Part shown: positions 8,866 through 17,265 of the stretch, piece after piece
Layout of the letters: the number at the start of each line of letters is the position of its first letter
How positions within the stretch are numbered: the first letter of the stretch is position 1
Assembly (NCBI RefSeq): GCF_015234275.1
Contig: NZ_JADGII010000005.1
DNA length: 64,000 bases
Direction: 5' to 3' (one strand)
Source: Prosthecochloris ethylica
GTDB taxonomy: Bacteria > Bacteroidota > Chlorobiia > Chlorobiales > Chlorobiaceae
Program-made: the position numbers and the translations under genes
Notes under the pieces: generated by a model
The model's input: only the letters and a program-made list of their open reading frames with translations
Told to the model about the DNA's origin: nothing
Database searches by the model: none

Positions 8866-11800
8866 CTAAGGCACCTTGTCATCGATACGAATTTCGAGAC
8901 CGAGCCCCTGGAGTTCACGGACAAGCACATTGAATGACTCCGGTGTTCCCGGCTCCGGAAGGTTCTGCCCCTTCACAATGGCTTCGTAGGTCTTGTTTCG
9001 CCCGATAACATCATCCGATTTGACAGTCAGCATTTCACGCAGGATATTTGCCGCACCGTAAGCCTCGAGCGCCCAGACCTCCATTTCACCGAATCTCTGC
9101 CCGCCGAACTGTGCTTTACCGCCAAGCGGCTGCTGGGTGATGAGCGAGTACGGGCCGGTGGAACGGGCGTGAATCTTGTCATCGACAAGATGGCTGAGCT
9201 TGAGCATATAGATGTAACCGACGGTCACTTCGTCATCGAACGGCTCGCCTGTCCGGCCGTCATACAACCGGACCTTGCCGTGTGACGGCAGCCCCGCCTT
9301 GCTGAGCTGTTCCTGAACCTCTTCGTAGGTGGCTCCATCGAAGATCGGGGTTTTGAACTTCACTCCGAGTGTTTTACCCGCCCAGCCGAGCGATGTTTCG
9401 TACAGCTGACCGATGTTCATTCGGCTCGGAACACCGAGCGGGTTCAAGACGATATCAACCGGCGTACCGTCTCCCATGAACGGCATATCTTCAACCGGCA
9501 GGATCTTGCCGACAACACCCTTGTTACCGTGACGGCCGGCCATTTTGTCACCGACCTGGATTTTACGCTTCTGGGCAATGTAGACCTTGGCCAGTTCCTC
9601 GATACCCGGAGGCAGTTCATCACCGACATTGAGCTTGTACTTCTCGTTCTCGCACTCGTCGGCAATGTCCTTGAGCATGAAGCGGTACTCCTTGATGAGC
9701 TGAACGGCCTGGCGGTCGGTCTCGTCATCACCGGTGAACCCTTTTTTCACGTCCAGGTTCTCGAGAAAACCGAGACCGCTGAATTTATTGAGAAGCCCGG
9801 AATCGAAAACCGTACCTTCTGCAATCAGCTCCTTGCCCTTGTCATTCCATACACCACTGGAAGTTTTCCCCTCCAGGACCTGGCGGATCCACTTCCCGAA
9901 ACGCGCACGCAGATCGAGTTCCCTGCGCTCGTACTGCTTGTCGATAAGCTCCATACGCTCCTTGACATCCATGCCGACCTTTTTCTTCCGGCTGAAGAGC
10001 TTGGTCTTGATCACGATCCCCTTCATGCCTGCCGGCACATGCATGGATGCGTCCTTGACGTCACTGGACTTGTCGCCGAAAATCGCCCGCAGCAGCTTTT
10101 CTTCAGGGGTCGGATCACTTTCACCTTTCGGTGTGATTTTCCCGACCAGAATATCGCGTTCCTTGACTTCGGCACCGATGCGGATAATACCGTTTTCATC
10201 GAGATTTTTCAGGGCGTCCTCGCTGACGTTGTAAATATCACGGGTAAACTGCTCTTCACCCCGCTTGGTATCACGAACATTGGCCTCGAACTCGTGGATA
10301 TGGATCGAGGTGAACACATCGTCATAGACCAGGCGCTCACTGAGCACAATCGCATCCTCGAAGTTGTACCCTCTCCAGGGCATGAATGCGACAAGCACGT
10401 TCTTGCCAAGTGCAAGTTCACCGCTTTCGGTCGAAGGACCGTCGGCAATCACATCCCCTTTTTTCAGAACCTGGCCCTCGTACACAAACGGCTTCTGTGT
10501 AATACAGGTATCCTGGTTGGAACGCTTGAACTTGATCAGCTTGTAGGTTTTCACTCCTTCGTCAGGGTCGAGCATCGCTACGTGGTTGTCGTCGCGACCC
10601 TCGATATCATACCGGATACGGATACTTTCAGCCGTGACCGACTCGACAACCCCGGAACCCTCGGCAACGATAACCGAGCGGGAGTCGCGTGCCACCTTGG
10701 CTTCCATGCCGGTGCCCACGACAGGCGCATCTGCCGTCAGGAGAGGTACCGCCTGGCGCTGCATGTTTGCGCCCATCAGCGCACGGTTACCGTCATCGTG
10801 CTCCAGGAACGGAATCAGGGCTGCCGCGGCACTGACGATCTGTACCGGGGAAACGTCCATGTAATCGACTTCCTCTGCGGTAACGACCGGGTAGTCACCC
10901 TTGGTCCTGGCCTGCACGGTTTCCGTTGCGATCTTGCGGTTCTCGTCGAGCGGAACGTTGACCGGAACGGTAATTTTATTTTCCTCGTCTTCCGCCGACA
11001 GCATCAGCACTTCATCGGTGATCACGCCATCCCGTACCACGCGGTACGGCGTCTGGATGAAGCCTTTGTCATTGATCTCGGCATACACCGAAAGGGACGA
11101 AATCAGGCCGATATTCGGACCTTCAGGGGTTTCGATAGGACAGAGGCGGCCATAATGTGTGTAGTGGACGTCACGAACCTCGAAGCCCGCACGCTCACGG
11201 GTCAGGCCGCCAGGGCCCAGTGCCGATACCCTGCGCTTGTTGGTCATTTCCGCCAGCGGGTTGGTCTGATCCATGAACTGTGAAAGCTGGCTGGTGGCGA
11301 AGAAACTCGACACCACACTCGACACGGTCCGTGCATTGATAAGATCGGCCGGGGCGATTTTATCGGAATCCCTGGAATTGAGCTTTTCACGGACATTCTT
11401 ACCCAGCCTGGCAAGCCCGATGACAAACTGAGCTGCAAGCTGTTCGCCGACGGTCCTCACCCTCCTGTTGGCGAGATGGTCGACATCATCGACCTCGGCC
11501 TGGCCATTGACCAGCTTGATGAGGTAATAGATCACAGCGATAATATCGTAGTGGGTCAGCACCATGATCTCTTCACCGACCGGCTCTTCAGAATAGGACT
11601 GAATGGTCTGGAGAATCTTTTCGTAGATCGAGTCGGAAAGCTGTTTCAGCTCGGGGTTGTTTTCGATATACTCCCTGAACTCGTGCTGTTCACGGCCCAG
11701 CTTTTTGTCGATCCGGTAGCGCCCGACATCACCGAGATCGTACTTTTTCTGATTGAAAAAGGTCCGTTCGAGAAAACTGCGCGCTGCATCGATATCCGGA

Positions 11801-12777
11801 GCTTCGTTAGCCCTGAGCTCTTCGTACACGATCTCGAGAGCCTCTTCCTCGGTAGCGGAACTGTCGTTGAGGATCGTATTGGTAATGATGGTCTTGTCAA
11901 GCCCTTTCTCCTCGGCCGGACGCATGATACGAACGCTCTTGTAGCCGGCAGCGGTAATCTGGTCGAGAATATCTTCCGTGATCGCTGTACGGGCGCTGAC
12001 AACCTCGCCGGTCTGCATATCGATGATATCGGAAGCGAGGTACTTGCCGATAAGGTAGTCTTTCTTGCTGCTTTTGACCGGCACCTCTTCGATCATGTCG
12101 AACAGGCCGAGAATATCCTCGTCACGGGTGAACCCGATAGCACGAAGCAGTGCACTGACCAGGAAGTTTTTCTTCTGGTCGATGTAGACGTAAATCTGGT
12201 TGTTGATATCGGTCTGGAACTCGATCCAGGAACCGCGCGTCGGCACAATCTTGGCCGAATACATTTTTTTGCCGTTCGGATGAACCGCTTCACTGAACAC
12301 CACGCCGGGTGAACGGTGCAGCTGGGCCACGACAACACGTTCCGCGCCGTTGACGATAAACGTCCCGCGATCGGTCATATAGGGAATACGGCCCAGGTAG
12401 ACTTCCTGCTGGATCGTCTCTTTCCAGTCCGTTTCGTCAGGTTCGTCCTTGTAGGAGAGCTTGAGCTTCACTTTGAGCGACACATCATAGGTCAGGCCGC
12501 GCTCGATGCACTCCTCTACGGTATATTTTGGTTTATCGAAAGTATATGATATATATTCGAGTAGATAGAGGCCCCGGGTATCGGTAATCGGGAATGCGCT
12601 TCTCAGCACTTTTTCGAGCCCCTGGTCCCTGCGCTTTTCAAGAGGGACACTATCCTGAATGAAACTGTTAAACGAATCTAACTGGACCTGTAATAAATCG
12701 GGAGGATCTACAATACTCTGGATTTTGGAAAAGGCAATACACTTCCCCGGGGTTAAATCAGCCACTTTCACGTGCAC
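8866..12777 (-). CDS. rpoB: DNA-directed RNA polymerase subunit beta
   Basis: Second catalytic subunit of RNA polymerase and the usual rifampicin target. The product is 1303 residues from the GTG at 12777. A second in-frame GTG at 12771 (start MKVADLTPG) has GAGG five bases upstream and may be the real start. Conserved stretches include the rifampicin region SQFMDQTNPLAEMTNKRR, the ETPEGPNIGLI motif, GKNVLVAFMPWRGYNFEDA, and the C-terminal RFGEMEVWALEAYGA. The rifampicin-region residues look wild type (Asp, His-equivalent and Ser positions are not obviously altered, though I could not align it). It lies 207 bp downstream of rplL with a hairpin in the gap. Confidence 0.97.
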   Translation of the reverse strand: MHVKVADLTPGKCIAFSKIQSIVDPPDLLQVQLDSFNSFIQDSVPLEKRRDQGLEKVLRSAFPITDTRGLYLLEYISYTFDKPKYTVEECIERGLTYDVSLKVKLKLSYKDEPDETDWKETIQQEVYLGRIPYMTDRGTFIVNGAERVVVAQLHRSPGVVFSEAVHPNGKKMYSAKIVPTRGSWIEFQTDINNQIYVYIDQKKNFLVSALLRAIGFTRDEDILGLFDMIEEVPVKSSKKDYLIGKYLASDIIDMQTGEVVSARTAITEDILDQITAAGYKSVRIMRPAEEKGLDKTIITNTILNDSSATEEEALEIVYEELRANEAPDIDAARSFLERTFFNQKKYDLGDVGRYRIDKKLGREQHEFREYIENNPELKQLSDSIYEKILQTIQSYSEEPVGEEIMVLTHYDIIAVIYYLIKLVNGQAEVDDVDHLANRRVRTVGEQLAAQFVIGLARLGKNVREKLNSRDSDKIAPADLINARTVSSVVSSFFATSQLSQFMDQTNPLAEMTNKRRVSALGPGGLTRERAGFEVRDVHYTHYGRLCPIETPEGPNIGLISSLSVYAEINDKGFIQTPYRVVRDGVITDEVLMLSAEDEENKITVPVNVPLDENRKIATETVQARTKGDYPVVTAEEVDYMDVSPVQIVSAAAALIPFLEHDDGNRALMGANMQRQAVPLLTADAPVVGTGMEAKVARDSRSVIVAEGSGVVESVTAESIRIRYDIEGRDDNHVAMLDPDEGVKTYKLIKFKRSNQDTCITQKPFVYEGQVLKKGDVIADGPSTESGELALGKNVLVAFMPWRGYNFEDAIVLSERLVYDDVFTSIHIHEFEANVRDTKRGEEQFTRDIYNVSEDALKNLDENGIIRIGAEVKERDILVGKITPKGESDPTPEEKLLRAIFGDKSSDVKDASMHVPAGMKGIVIKTKLFSRKKKVGMDVKERMELIDKQYERRELDLRARFGKWIRQVLEGKTSSGVWNDKGKELIAEGTVFDSGLLNKFSGLGFLENLDVKKGFTGDDETDRQAVQLIKEYRFMLKDIADECENEKYKLNVGDELPPGIEELAKVYIAQKRKIQVGDKMAGRHGNKGVVGKILPVEDMPFMGDGTPVDIVLNPLGVPSRMNIGQLYETSLGWAGKTLGVKFKTPIFDGATYEEVQEQLSKAGLPSHGKVRLYDGRTGEPFDDEVTVGYIYMLKLSHLVDDKIHARSTGPYSLITQQPLGGKAQFGGQRFGEMEVWALEAYGAANILREMLTVKSDDVIGRNKTYEAIVKGQNLPEPGTPESFNVLVRELQGLGLEIRIDDKVP

Positions 12778-12929
12778 CTCACTTTTTCTGTTGCAGGAAG
12801 TACTTCTTCACTGTATTTACTTGGCTATACCATTCCGCTGATCTGCAACCGGCACAGAATCTTCTCGCACACCTGTCACTTGCATCTCACATCAACAGCC
12901 TTCGCCGCCCAAACGCTTACAAACGGGCA

Positions 12930-12958
12930 AAGCTCCGTCTCATTTCGACACGGAGCTT
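12930..12958 (-). promoter_or_regulatory. Hairpin in the rplL-rpoB gap (attenuator or processing site)
   Basis: A perfect 9-bp inverted repeat, AAGCTCCGT (12930-12938) with ACGGAGCTT (12950-12958), lies about 25 bp after the rplL stop. On the minus strand it is followed by TTGCCCG and not by a real T-run, so it looks more like a weak attenuator or RNA processing site than a full terminator. A hairpin at this place is known from other bacteria, where ribosomal proteins are made in excess of RNA polymerase. Confidence 0.6.
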
Positions 12959-12984
12959 ATTATCGCAATGACCCTGGGTAAAGA

Positions 12985-13365
12985 TCACTTCAACTCAACT
13001 TCGGCACCAGCGTCCTTGAGTTCTTTGGCAATCTTTTCAGCTTCATCCTTGGATACTGCCTCTTTGACAACTTTCGGTGCGCCGTCAACAACCTCTTTCG
13101 CCTCTTTGAGACCAAGACCGGTAATTGAACGAACAACCTTGATGACGTTGATCTTGTTGCCACCAACAGCTTTCAGCTCAACATCGAACTCGGTTTTTTC
13201 TTCCTCAGCGGCAGCCTCACCTGCAGGAGCTGCAGCCATACCACCAGCAACGACAGCCGGTGCAGCACTCACACCAAACTTATCTTCCAGAGCTTTCACC
13301 AATTCGGAAGCCTCAGTCAGAGACAGCTTACCAATTTCTTCTACCAGTGATTCAATAGATGCCAT
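12985..13365 (-). CDS. rplL: 50S ribosomal protein L7/L12
   Basis: Stalk protein that forms dimers on L10 and recruits translation factors. The 126-residue product has the N-terminal dimerisation domain (IESLVEEIGKLSLTEASELVKALE), an Ala/Glu-rich hinge (about 38-55), and the C-terminal factor-binding domain with KINVIKVVRSITGLGLKEAK and the ending AKELKDAGAEVELK. It lies 56 bp downstream of rplJ and upstream of rpoB, the classic order. Confidence 0.97.
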   Translation of the reverse strand: MASIESLVEEIGKLSLTEASELVKALEDKFGVSAAPAVVAGGMAAAPAGEAAAEEEKTEFDVELKAVGGNKINVIKVVRSITGLGLKEAKEVVDGAPKVVKEAVSKDEAEKIAKELKDAGAEVELK

Positions 13366-13421
13366 TATCTTCCTCTCTTGTTTTGTTTAACGAGTATAAA
13401 TTTCGAGTGCGTAATAGTTTT

Positions 13422-13943
13422 TTACTGCTTCTGCTTCGCCACCTGATCAATCACGGAGACAAGATCCCTCATCACAGCGTTGACCACCATCGGCACTGAA
13501 GCCACAACATTGTTGACAAGACCGGCGACCCTGCCGATATTCTCGGTCTTGCTCAGCATTTTTGCAAGGTCGGAAAGCTTGTCGGCCTCGAAGACAGCCC
13601 CGTCGATCGCGGCCATCTTGAACTTGAGACTTTCGTTTTTCTTCCCGAACTTCTCGATAACCTTTGCCGGAACGACCGGGTCGTCATACCCGATAGCAAG
13701 ACCGGTTGTATTGTAGAGGCCGGATGCAAGCTTGTCGCCCCCCGCCACATTTTCCAGAGCTTTTTTGATCAGGGTGTTTTTGACGACCTTGTATTCGACC
13801 CCTGCCTTGCGGAACTCCTGGCGAAGCTCGGCCATCTGCTCCACGTCAAGGCCCTGAAACTCAGTCAGGTAGATACCCTGCGCTTTCTCAAGCTTCTCGG
13901 CGATCGATGCTACAACCTGCTCTTTTTTCTCTCGCTTCATCAT
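13422..13943 (-). CDS. rplJ: 50S ribosomal protein L10
   Basis: L10 anchors the L7/L12 stalk to 23S rRNA. The 173-residue product begins MMKREKKEQVVASIAEKLEKAQGIYLTEF, followed by the L10 signature around VEYKVVKNTLIKKAL. A second ATG one codon in could also be the start. It is only 14 bp from the rplA stop, so there is no room for the long structured L10 leader RNA that many bacteria place here. Confidence 0.96.
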   Translation of the reverse strand: MMKREKKEQVVASIAEKLEKAQGIYLTEFQGLDVEQMAELRQEFRKAGVEYKVVKNTLIKKALENVAGGDKLASGLYNTTGLAIGYDDPVVPAKVIEKFGKKNESLKFKMAAIDGAVFEADKLSDLAKMLSKTENIGRVAGLVNNVVASVPMVVNAVMRDLVSVIDQVAKQKQ

Positions 13944-13957
13944 AAAAACCGTTTATG

Positions 13958-14647
13958 TTAGGCAACAAACTTATCTTTCTTGACCCGGATACCGGGTGAC
14001 ATCGTGCTCGACACAGACATACCGAGAAGGTACTGCCCCTTGGCAGCTGAAGGCTTCAGACGAACGACCTCCTTCACGAAACTGGTCACGTTATCGACAA
14101 GCTGGTCTGCACTGAACGACACCTTGCCTACCGGTGCGTGCACATTACCGGCCTTATCAACCCTGAACTCTATCTTTCCAGCTTTCACCTCTTTGACCGC
14201 TTTTGCCACATCCATGGTCACCGTGCCTGATTTCGGGTTCGGCATCAGGCCACGTGGACCGAGGATCTTACCGACACGACCGAGCTTGCCCATAACATCC
14301 GGAGTTGCGATGATGACATCGACATCCGTCCATCCATTCTGGATTTTCTCGATATAGTCCTCGAACCCGACGTAATCGGCTCCTGCCTCTTCTGCCTCGG
14401 CAGCCTTTGCCTCGTTGCAGACAACGAGAACGGAAACAGTCTTACCGGTACCATGAGGAAGCATGACGGTGCCGCGAACGACCTGGTCCGCGTGGCGCGG
14501 ATCAACACCAAGACGCAGCGCAACATCCACCGATGCGTCGAATTTCACCGTCGAGATCTCCTTGAGAAGATCGATCGCCGCAGAAAGTTCGCACTCGCCC
14601 TGAGCCGACACCTTCTCCTGTGCGTTTCTGTAGTTTTTTCCTGCCAT
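13958..14647 (-). CDS. rplA: 50S ribosomal protein L1
   Basis: L1 forms the mobile stalk at the ribosomal E site and often represses its own operon. I place the start at ATG 14647, where AAGGAG lies six bases upstream and the product begins MAGKNYRNAQEKV; the open frame to 14788 overlaps rplK and is not supported. The product has 229 residues, the normal length. Conserved parts include LRLGVDPRHADQVVRGTVMLPHGTGK and the signature around GKLGRVGKILGPRGLMPNPKSGTV. It lies between rplK (64 bp upstream) and rplJ. Confidence 0.97.
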   Translation of the reverse strand: MAGKNYRNAQEKVSAQGECELSAAIDLLKEISTVKFDASVDVALRLGVDPRHADQVVRGTVMLPHGTGKTVSVLVVCNEAKAAEAEEAGADYVGFEDYIEKIQNGWTDVDVIIATPDVMGKLGRVGKILGPRGLMPNPKSGTVTMDVAKAVKEVKAGKIEFRVDKAGNVHAPVGKVSFSADQLVDNVTSFVKEVVRLKPSAAKGQYLLGMSVSSTMSPGIRVKKDKFVA

Positions 14648-14711
14648 AATTCTCCTTTGTGTGGTTTCTGACGGCCCCGAAGGCCTCCCACTGTTTACAT
14701 ACAAATACCCG

Positions 14712-15137
14712 TCAGTCTTCGACAACGATCCCCATGCTGCGCGCAGTCCCCATAACCATCTGCATCGCACCTTCGACGTCAACCGCATTGAGATCCGGCA
14801 TTTTCAGCTCAGCAATCTTGCGAACCTGATCCCTGCTGACTTTTCCAACCTTGTTTTTGTTCGGCTCACCGGAACCTTTCTGCAGACCGGCCTCCTTGAT
14901 AAGGAGTACTGCTGCAGGCGGAGTCTTGGTGATGAACGTAAACGACTTGTCGGAGTACACCGTAATCACGACAGGAATGATCGTTCCTGACTGCGACTGG
15001 GTTTTCGCATTGAACTGCTTGCAGAACTCCATGATATTCACGCCCTTCTGACCAAGAGCGGGACCTACCGGCGGCGCAGGATTGGCACCACCTGCAGGAA
15101 TCTGCAGCTTAATAAACCCAACTACCTTTTTTGCCAT
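14712..15137 (-). CDS. rplK: 50S ribosomal protein L11
   Basis: L11 binds the GTPase-associated region of 23S rRNA. The 141-residue product is of normal length, with the proline-rich N-terminal signature KLQIPAGGANPAPPVGPALGQKGVNIMEFCKQFN and the C-terminal RNA-binding domain ending in the GTARSMGIVVED motif. It lies 42 bp after nusG. Confidence 0.97.
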   Translation of the reverse strand: MAKKVVGFIKLQIPAGGANPAPPVGPALGQKGVNIMEFCKQFNAKTQSQSGTIIPVVITVYSDKSFTFITKTPPAAVLLIKEAGLQKGSGEPNKNKVGKVSRDQVRKIAELKMPDLNAVDVEGAMQMVMGTARSMGIVVED

Positions 15138-15179
15138 ACACTATCACTGTTCATAAGGCCGGGCATCCCCGGACCCCGT

Positions 15180-15755
15180 TTATTGAGAAACTGATTTAAC
15201 CTGGGAAAAATCCAGCTCGGTAGGAGTGCTCCGGCCGAAGAAATTAATCATGACCTTGACCTTCATTCTCTCGGTGCAGACATCATGGACAACACCGGTA
15301 AGCGAGCTGAACGGCCCGTCAATCACCTTGACGGAATCGCCAACCTGGAACGGCGCCTCGACAACAGAGCGCTGTTCGACGGCACTCTCGGGCTCCAGAA
15401 TCTTTTCGACCTCATCGGGACGCAGAGGAGTAGGCACGTCGTTGACGCCAAGAAACCCCATCACAGACGGAACATCCATGATCAGGTTCTTTGTCTGCTT
15501 GTCGAGAACAGCCTCGATAAGCACATATCCCGGAAACGCATTTTTGGTAAGGCTTCGCTTCTTGCCGTTTTTCACCTCGACAAAACGCTCGTAGGGAACA
15601 TACACCTGGAGAATCTTGTCGCTGAGACCAAGACGCTCAACCTCGTTCTCTATTCCCTCCTTCACCTTCCGCTCATGACCGGAATAAATCCTCAACGCAT
15701 ACCACCGAGTCTTCGGTAGACCCTGAGCTTCCTGCTCACTCTTTTTCTCACTCAT
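15180..15755 (-). CDS. nusG: Transcription termination/antitermination protein NusG
   Basis: NusG binds RNA polymerase and couples it to Rho or the ribosome. The start at ATG 15755 (MSEKKSEQEAQGLPK) is preceded by GAGG; an upstream frame reaching 15812 would overlap secE and adds 19 unlikely residues. The 191-residue product has the NGN domain (RWYALRIYSGHERKVKEGI to about residue 120) and a C-terminal KOW domain with VGDSVKVIDGPFSSLTG. It follows secE by 20 bp. Confidence 0.96.
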   Translation of the reverse strand: MSEKKSEQEAQGLPKTRWYALRIYSGHERKVKEGIENEVERLGLSDKILQVYVPYERFVEVKNGKKRSLTKNAFPGYVLIEAVLDKQTKNLIMDVPSVMGFLGVNDVPTPLRPDEVEKILEPESAVEQRSVVEAPFQVGDSVKVIDGPFSSLTGVVHDVCTERMKVKVMINFFGRSTPTELDFSQVKSVSQ

Positions 15756-15775
15756 CTCTGCCTCGGACTCTCTGA

Positions 15776-15967
15776 TTACAACAATTGACTGACAAAGGAG
15801 TTGATCACCCAATCCACGACAAACGTGAACACAGCAAGAATCCCCGAAACCGTCAATACGACGACAGTCAGATCTTTCACCTCCTCCCGGCCCGGCCAGG
15901 AGACCTTCTTCATCTCGCCAATGACATCATGATAATACCTTACGGCTTTGTCGAGATACTTCTTCAT
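15776..15967 (-). CDS. secE: Preprotein translocase subunit SecE
   Basis: SecE is the small clamp subunit of the SecYEG protein-conducting channel. The product has 63 residues, starting MKKYLDKAVRYYHDVIGEMKK, with the conserved amphipathic helix and SWPGREE motif followed by one membrane segment (about 35-57). The open frame extends upstream to 16162 through tRNA-Trp, so the ATG at 15967 is the only sensible start. It lies between the tRNA cluster and nusG, as in many bacteria. Confidence 0.95.
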   Translation of the reverse strand: MKKYLDKAVRYYHDVIGEMKKVSWPGREEVKDLTVVVLTVSGILAVFTFVVDWVINSFVSQLL

Positions 15968-16025
15968 ATGGTGACCAAGGGATTTCCCGCCGTTTACGTG
16001 TAACTGTGGTGACTCCTGAAACCGG

Positions 16026-16098
16026 CACGTCAGGAGGGACTCGAACCCCCAACCTGCGGTTTTGGAGACCGCTGCTCTACCAATTAAGCTACTGACGT
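16026..16098 (-). tRNA. tRNA-Trp (anticodon CCA)
   Basis: A 73-nt cloverleaf on the minus strand: acceptor arms ACGTCAG and CTGACGT pair over seven bases, the anticodon stem GCGGT/ACCGC encloses CTCCAAA giving anticodon CCA, and the T-arm contains GGTTCGAGTC. The 3' CCA is not encoded (the bases after the discriminator are CCGG). It lies 58 bp upstream of secE. Confidence 0.95.
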
Positions 16099-16120
16099 CT
16101 GCTATCGCGCCTTTTCTGCG

Positions 16121-16193
<73 letters not shown>

Positions 16194-16208
16194 CTCTCTC
16201 CTGTGGAG

Positions 16209-16291
16209 TGGGTAGGGAAGGATTCGAACCTCCGAAGACATATGTCGACAGATTTACAGTCTGTTGCGTTTGACCGCTTCGCTACCTACCC
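16209..16291 (-). tRNA. tRNA-Tyr (anticodon GTA)
   Basis: An 83-nt tRNA on the minus strand with the long variable arm expected for bacterial tRNA-Tyr. Acceptor arms are GGGTAGG/CCTACCC, and the anticodon loop CTGTAAA gives anticodon GTA. No 3' CCA is encoded. Confidence 0.95.
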
Positions 16292-16313
16292 ATGATCGCC
16301 CTTTGAAGAGCGG

Positions 16314-16386
16314 AGCTGGTGATGGGACTCGAACCCGCAACCTGCTGATTACAAATCAGCTGCTCTACCAATTGAGCTACACCAGC
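16314..16386 (-). tRNA. tRNA-Thr (anticodon TGT)
   Basis: A 73-nt tRNA on the minus strand with acceptor arms GCTGGTG/CACCAGC and anticodon stem GCTGA/TCAGC around TTTGTAA, giving anticodon TGT. It is the first transcribed gene of the tRNA, secE and nusG block. No 3' CCA is encoded. Confidence 0.95.
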
Positions 16387-16411
16387 AATGCCATCAAAAA
16401 TCAGGGCAAGT

Positions 16412-16439
16412 AATATACCTCTCCTGAGGAGAAATCCAA
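16412..16439 (-). promoter_or_regulatory. Candidate promoter of the tRNA-secE-nusG block
   Basis: On the minus strand TTGGAT (16434-16439) and TATATT (16412-16417) are spaced by 16 bp, and the -10 ends about 25 bp before the tRNA-Thr 5' end. The -10 matches consensus at five of six positions and the -35 at four. The spacer holds a short inverted repeat (TCTCC with GGAGA around a 3-nt centre), which could bind a regulator or be chance. Confidence 0.55.
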
Positions 16440-16458
16440 AACAAAAACACACTTTTTC

Positions 16459-17244
16459 CTAAAAACGGGAATAATTGTGGGGAGCCAGCAGGGCTGCCAG
16501 CCTGAGAACCACCTTCCGGGGCGTACAACGCTGCAGCCCGGCCAGCACTGTATCGCTGAACACAGGAAACACCCGGACCCTGTTCTTTTTCAGCCCGCGC
16601 AGCGCCGCCCTGACGACCCGTGATGCATCGTAGACCGGCATCACGCTCTGCGAAGGATCCTGCCCTGAACGATCGTGGAAACCGGTGTCGACATAACCCG
16701 GGCAAACGGCCACGACCCGTACCCCTGTACCCCGCAGTTCTTCGTGCAGAGCCTCACTGAGCGTCATGACAAACGATTTCGTCGCGCTGTACAACGACAG
16801 AAACGCCACCCCCTGCAGCCCTCCCAGGGAGGCGACGTTGATGATTCCGCCCTTGCGGCACCCGAGCATCGAAGGCACGAACAGGCGAATCAGGCGCGCA
16901 AGGCTGAGCATGTTGACCTGCACCATCGATTCAAGCTCGTCCGGTGGCATGTCTGCATACTCTCCCGCGTAGCCGAAACCGGCCGAATTGATAAGCAGGC
17001 CTATGTGGAGAGAGCGGTTGCGGCAAAAGCTGAATACCCGCCGGGCGCTGTCAGGTTCAGACAGGTCTGCCGTACACACCTCCACCCGGATACCGTAAGC
17101 CGATGCCAGTTCCCTGGCCAGGCCGTCGAGCACCTGCCCTGAACGGGCAACAAGCACAAGATTGCTCTTCCTGCGCGCACACTCGAAAGCAAAAGCGCGA
17201 CCGATACCACTCGATGCGCCTGTAATAAGCGTGTAGTCCATCAA
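16459..17244 (-). CDS. Short-chain dehydrogenase/reductase, substrate unknown
   Basis: A 261-residue classical SDR with a Rossmann fold, expected to use NAD(P)H to reduce or oxidise a carbonyl or alcohol. The cofactor motif TGASSGIG is at residues 8-15, NSAG follows the central strand near 86-89, and the catalytic triad candidates are Ser139, Tyr152 and Lys156 (YSATK). Arg31-type residues after strand two (LVARSG) suggest NADPH. A C-terminal basic tail (KKNRVRVFPVFSD onward) resembles SDRs of the DltE-like group that act on lipids, but the substrate is not readable from sequence. It lies 21 bp downstream of ispG and may be its operon partner. Confidence 0.85.
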   Translation of the reverse strand: MMDYTLITGASSGIGRAFAFECARRKSNLVLVARSGQVLDGLARELASAYGIRVEVCTADLSEPDSARRVFSFCRNRSLHIGLLINSAGFGYAGEYADMPPDELESMVQVNMLSLARLIRLFVPSMLGCRKGGIINVASLGGLQGVAFLSLYSATKSFVMTLSEALHEELRGTGVRVVAVCPGYVDTGFHDRSGQDPSQSVMPVYDASRVVRAALRGLKKNRVRVFPVFSDTVLAGLQRCTPRKVVLRLAALLAPHNYSRF

Positions 17245-17265
17245 TCGTTCAGAAACAGCCCGCGC

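Noticed and set aside
9529..11283. 584-codon plus-strand open frame opposite rpoB
   Set aside because: Antisense to rpoB with a composition rich in His, Arg and Leu, typical of shadow frames in high-GC genes.
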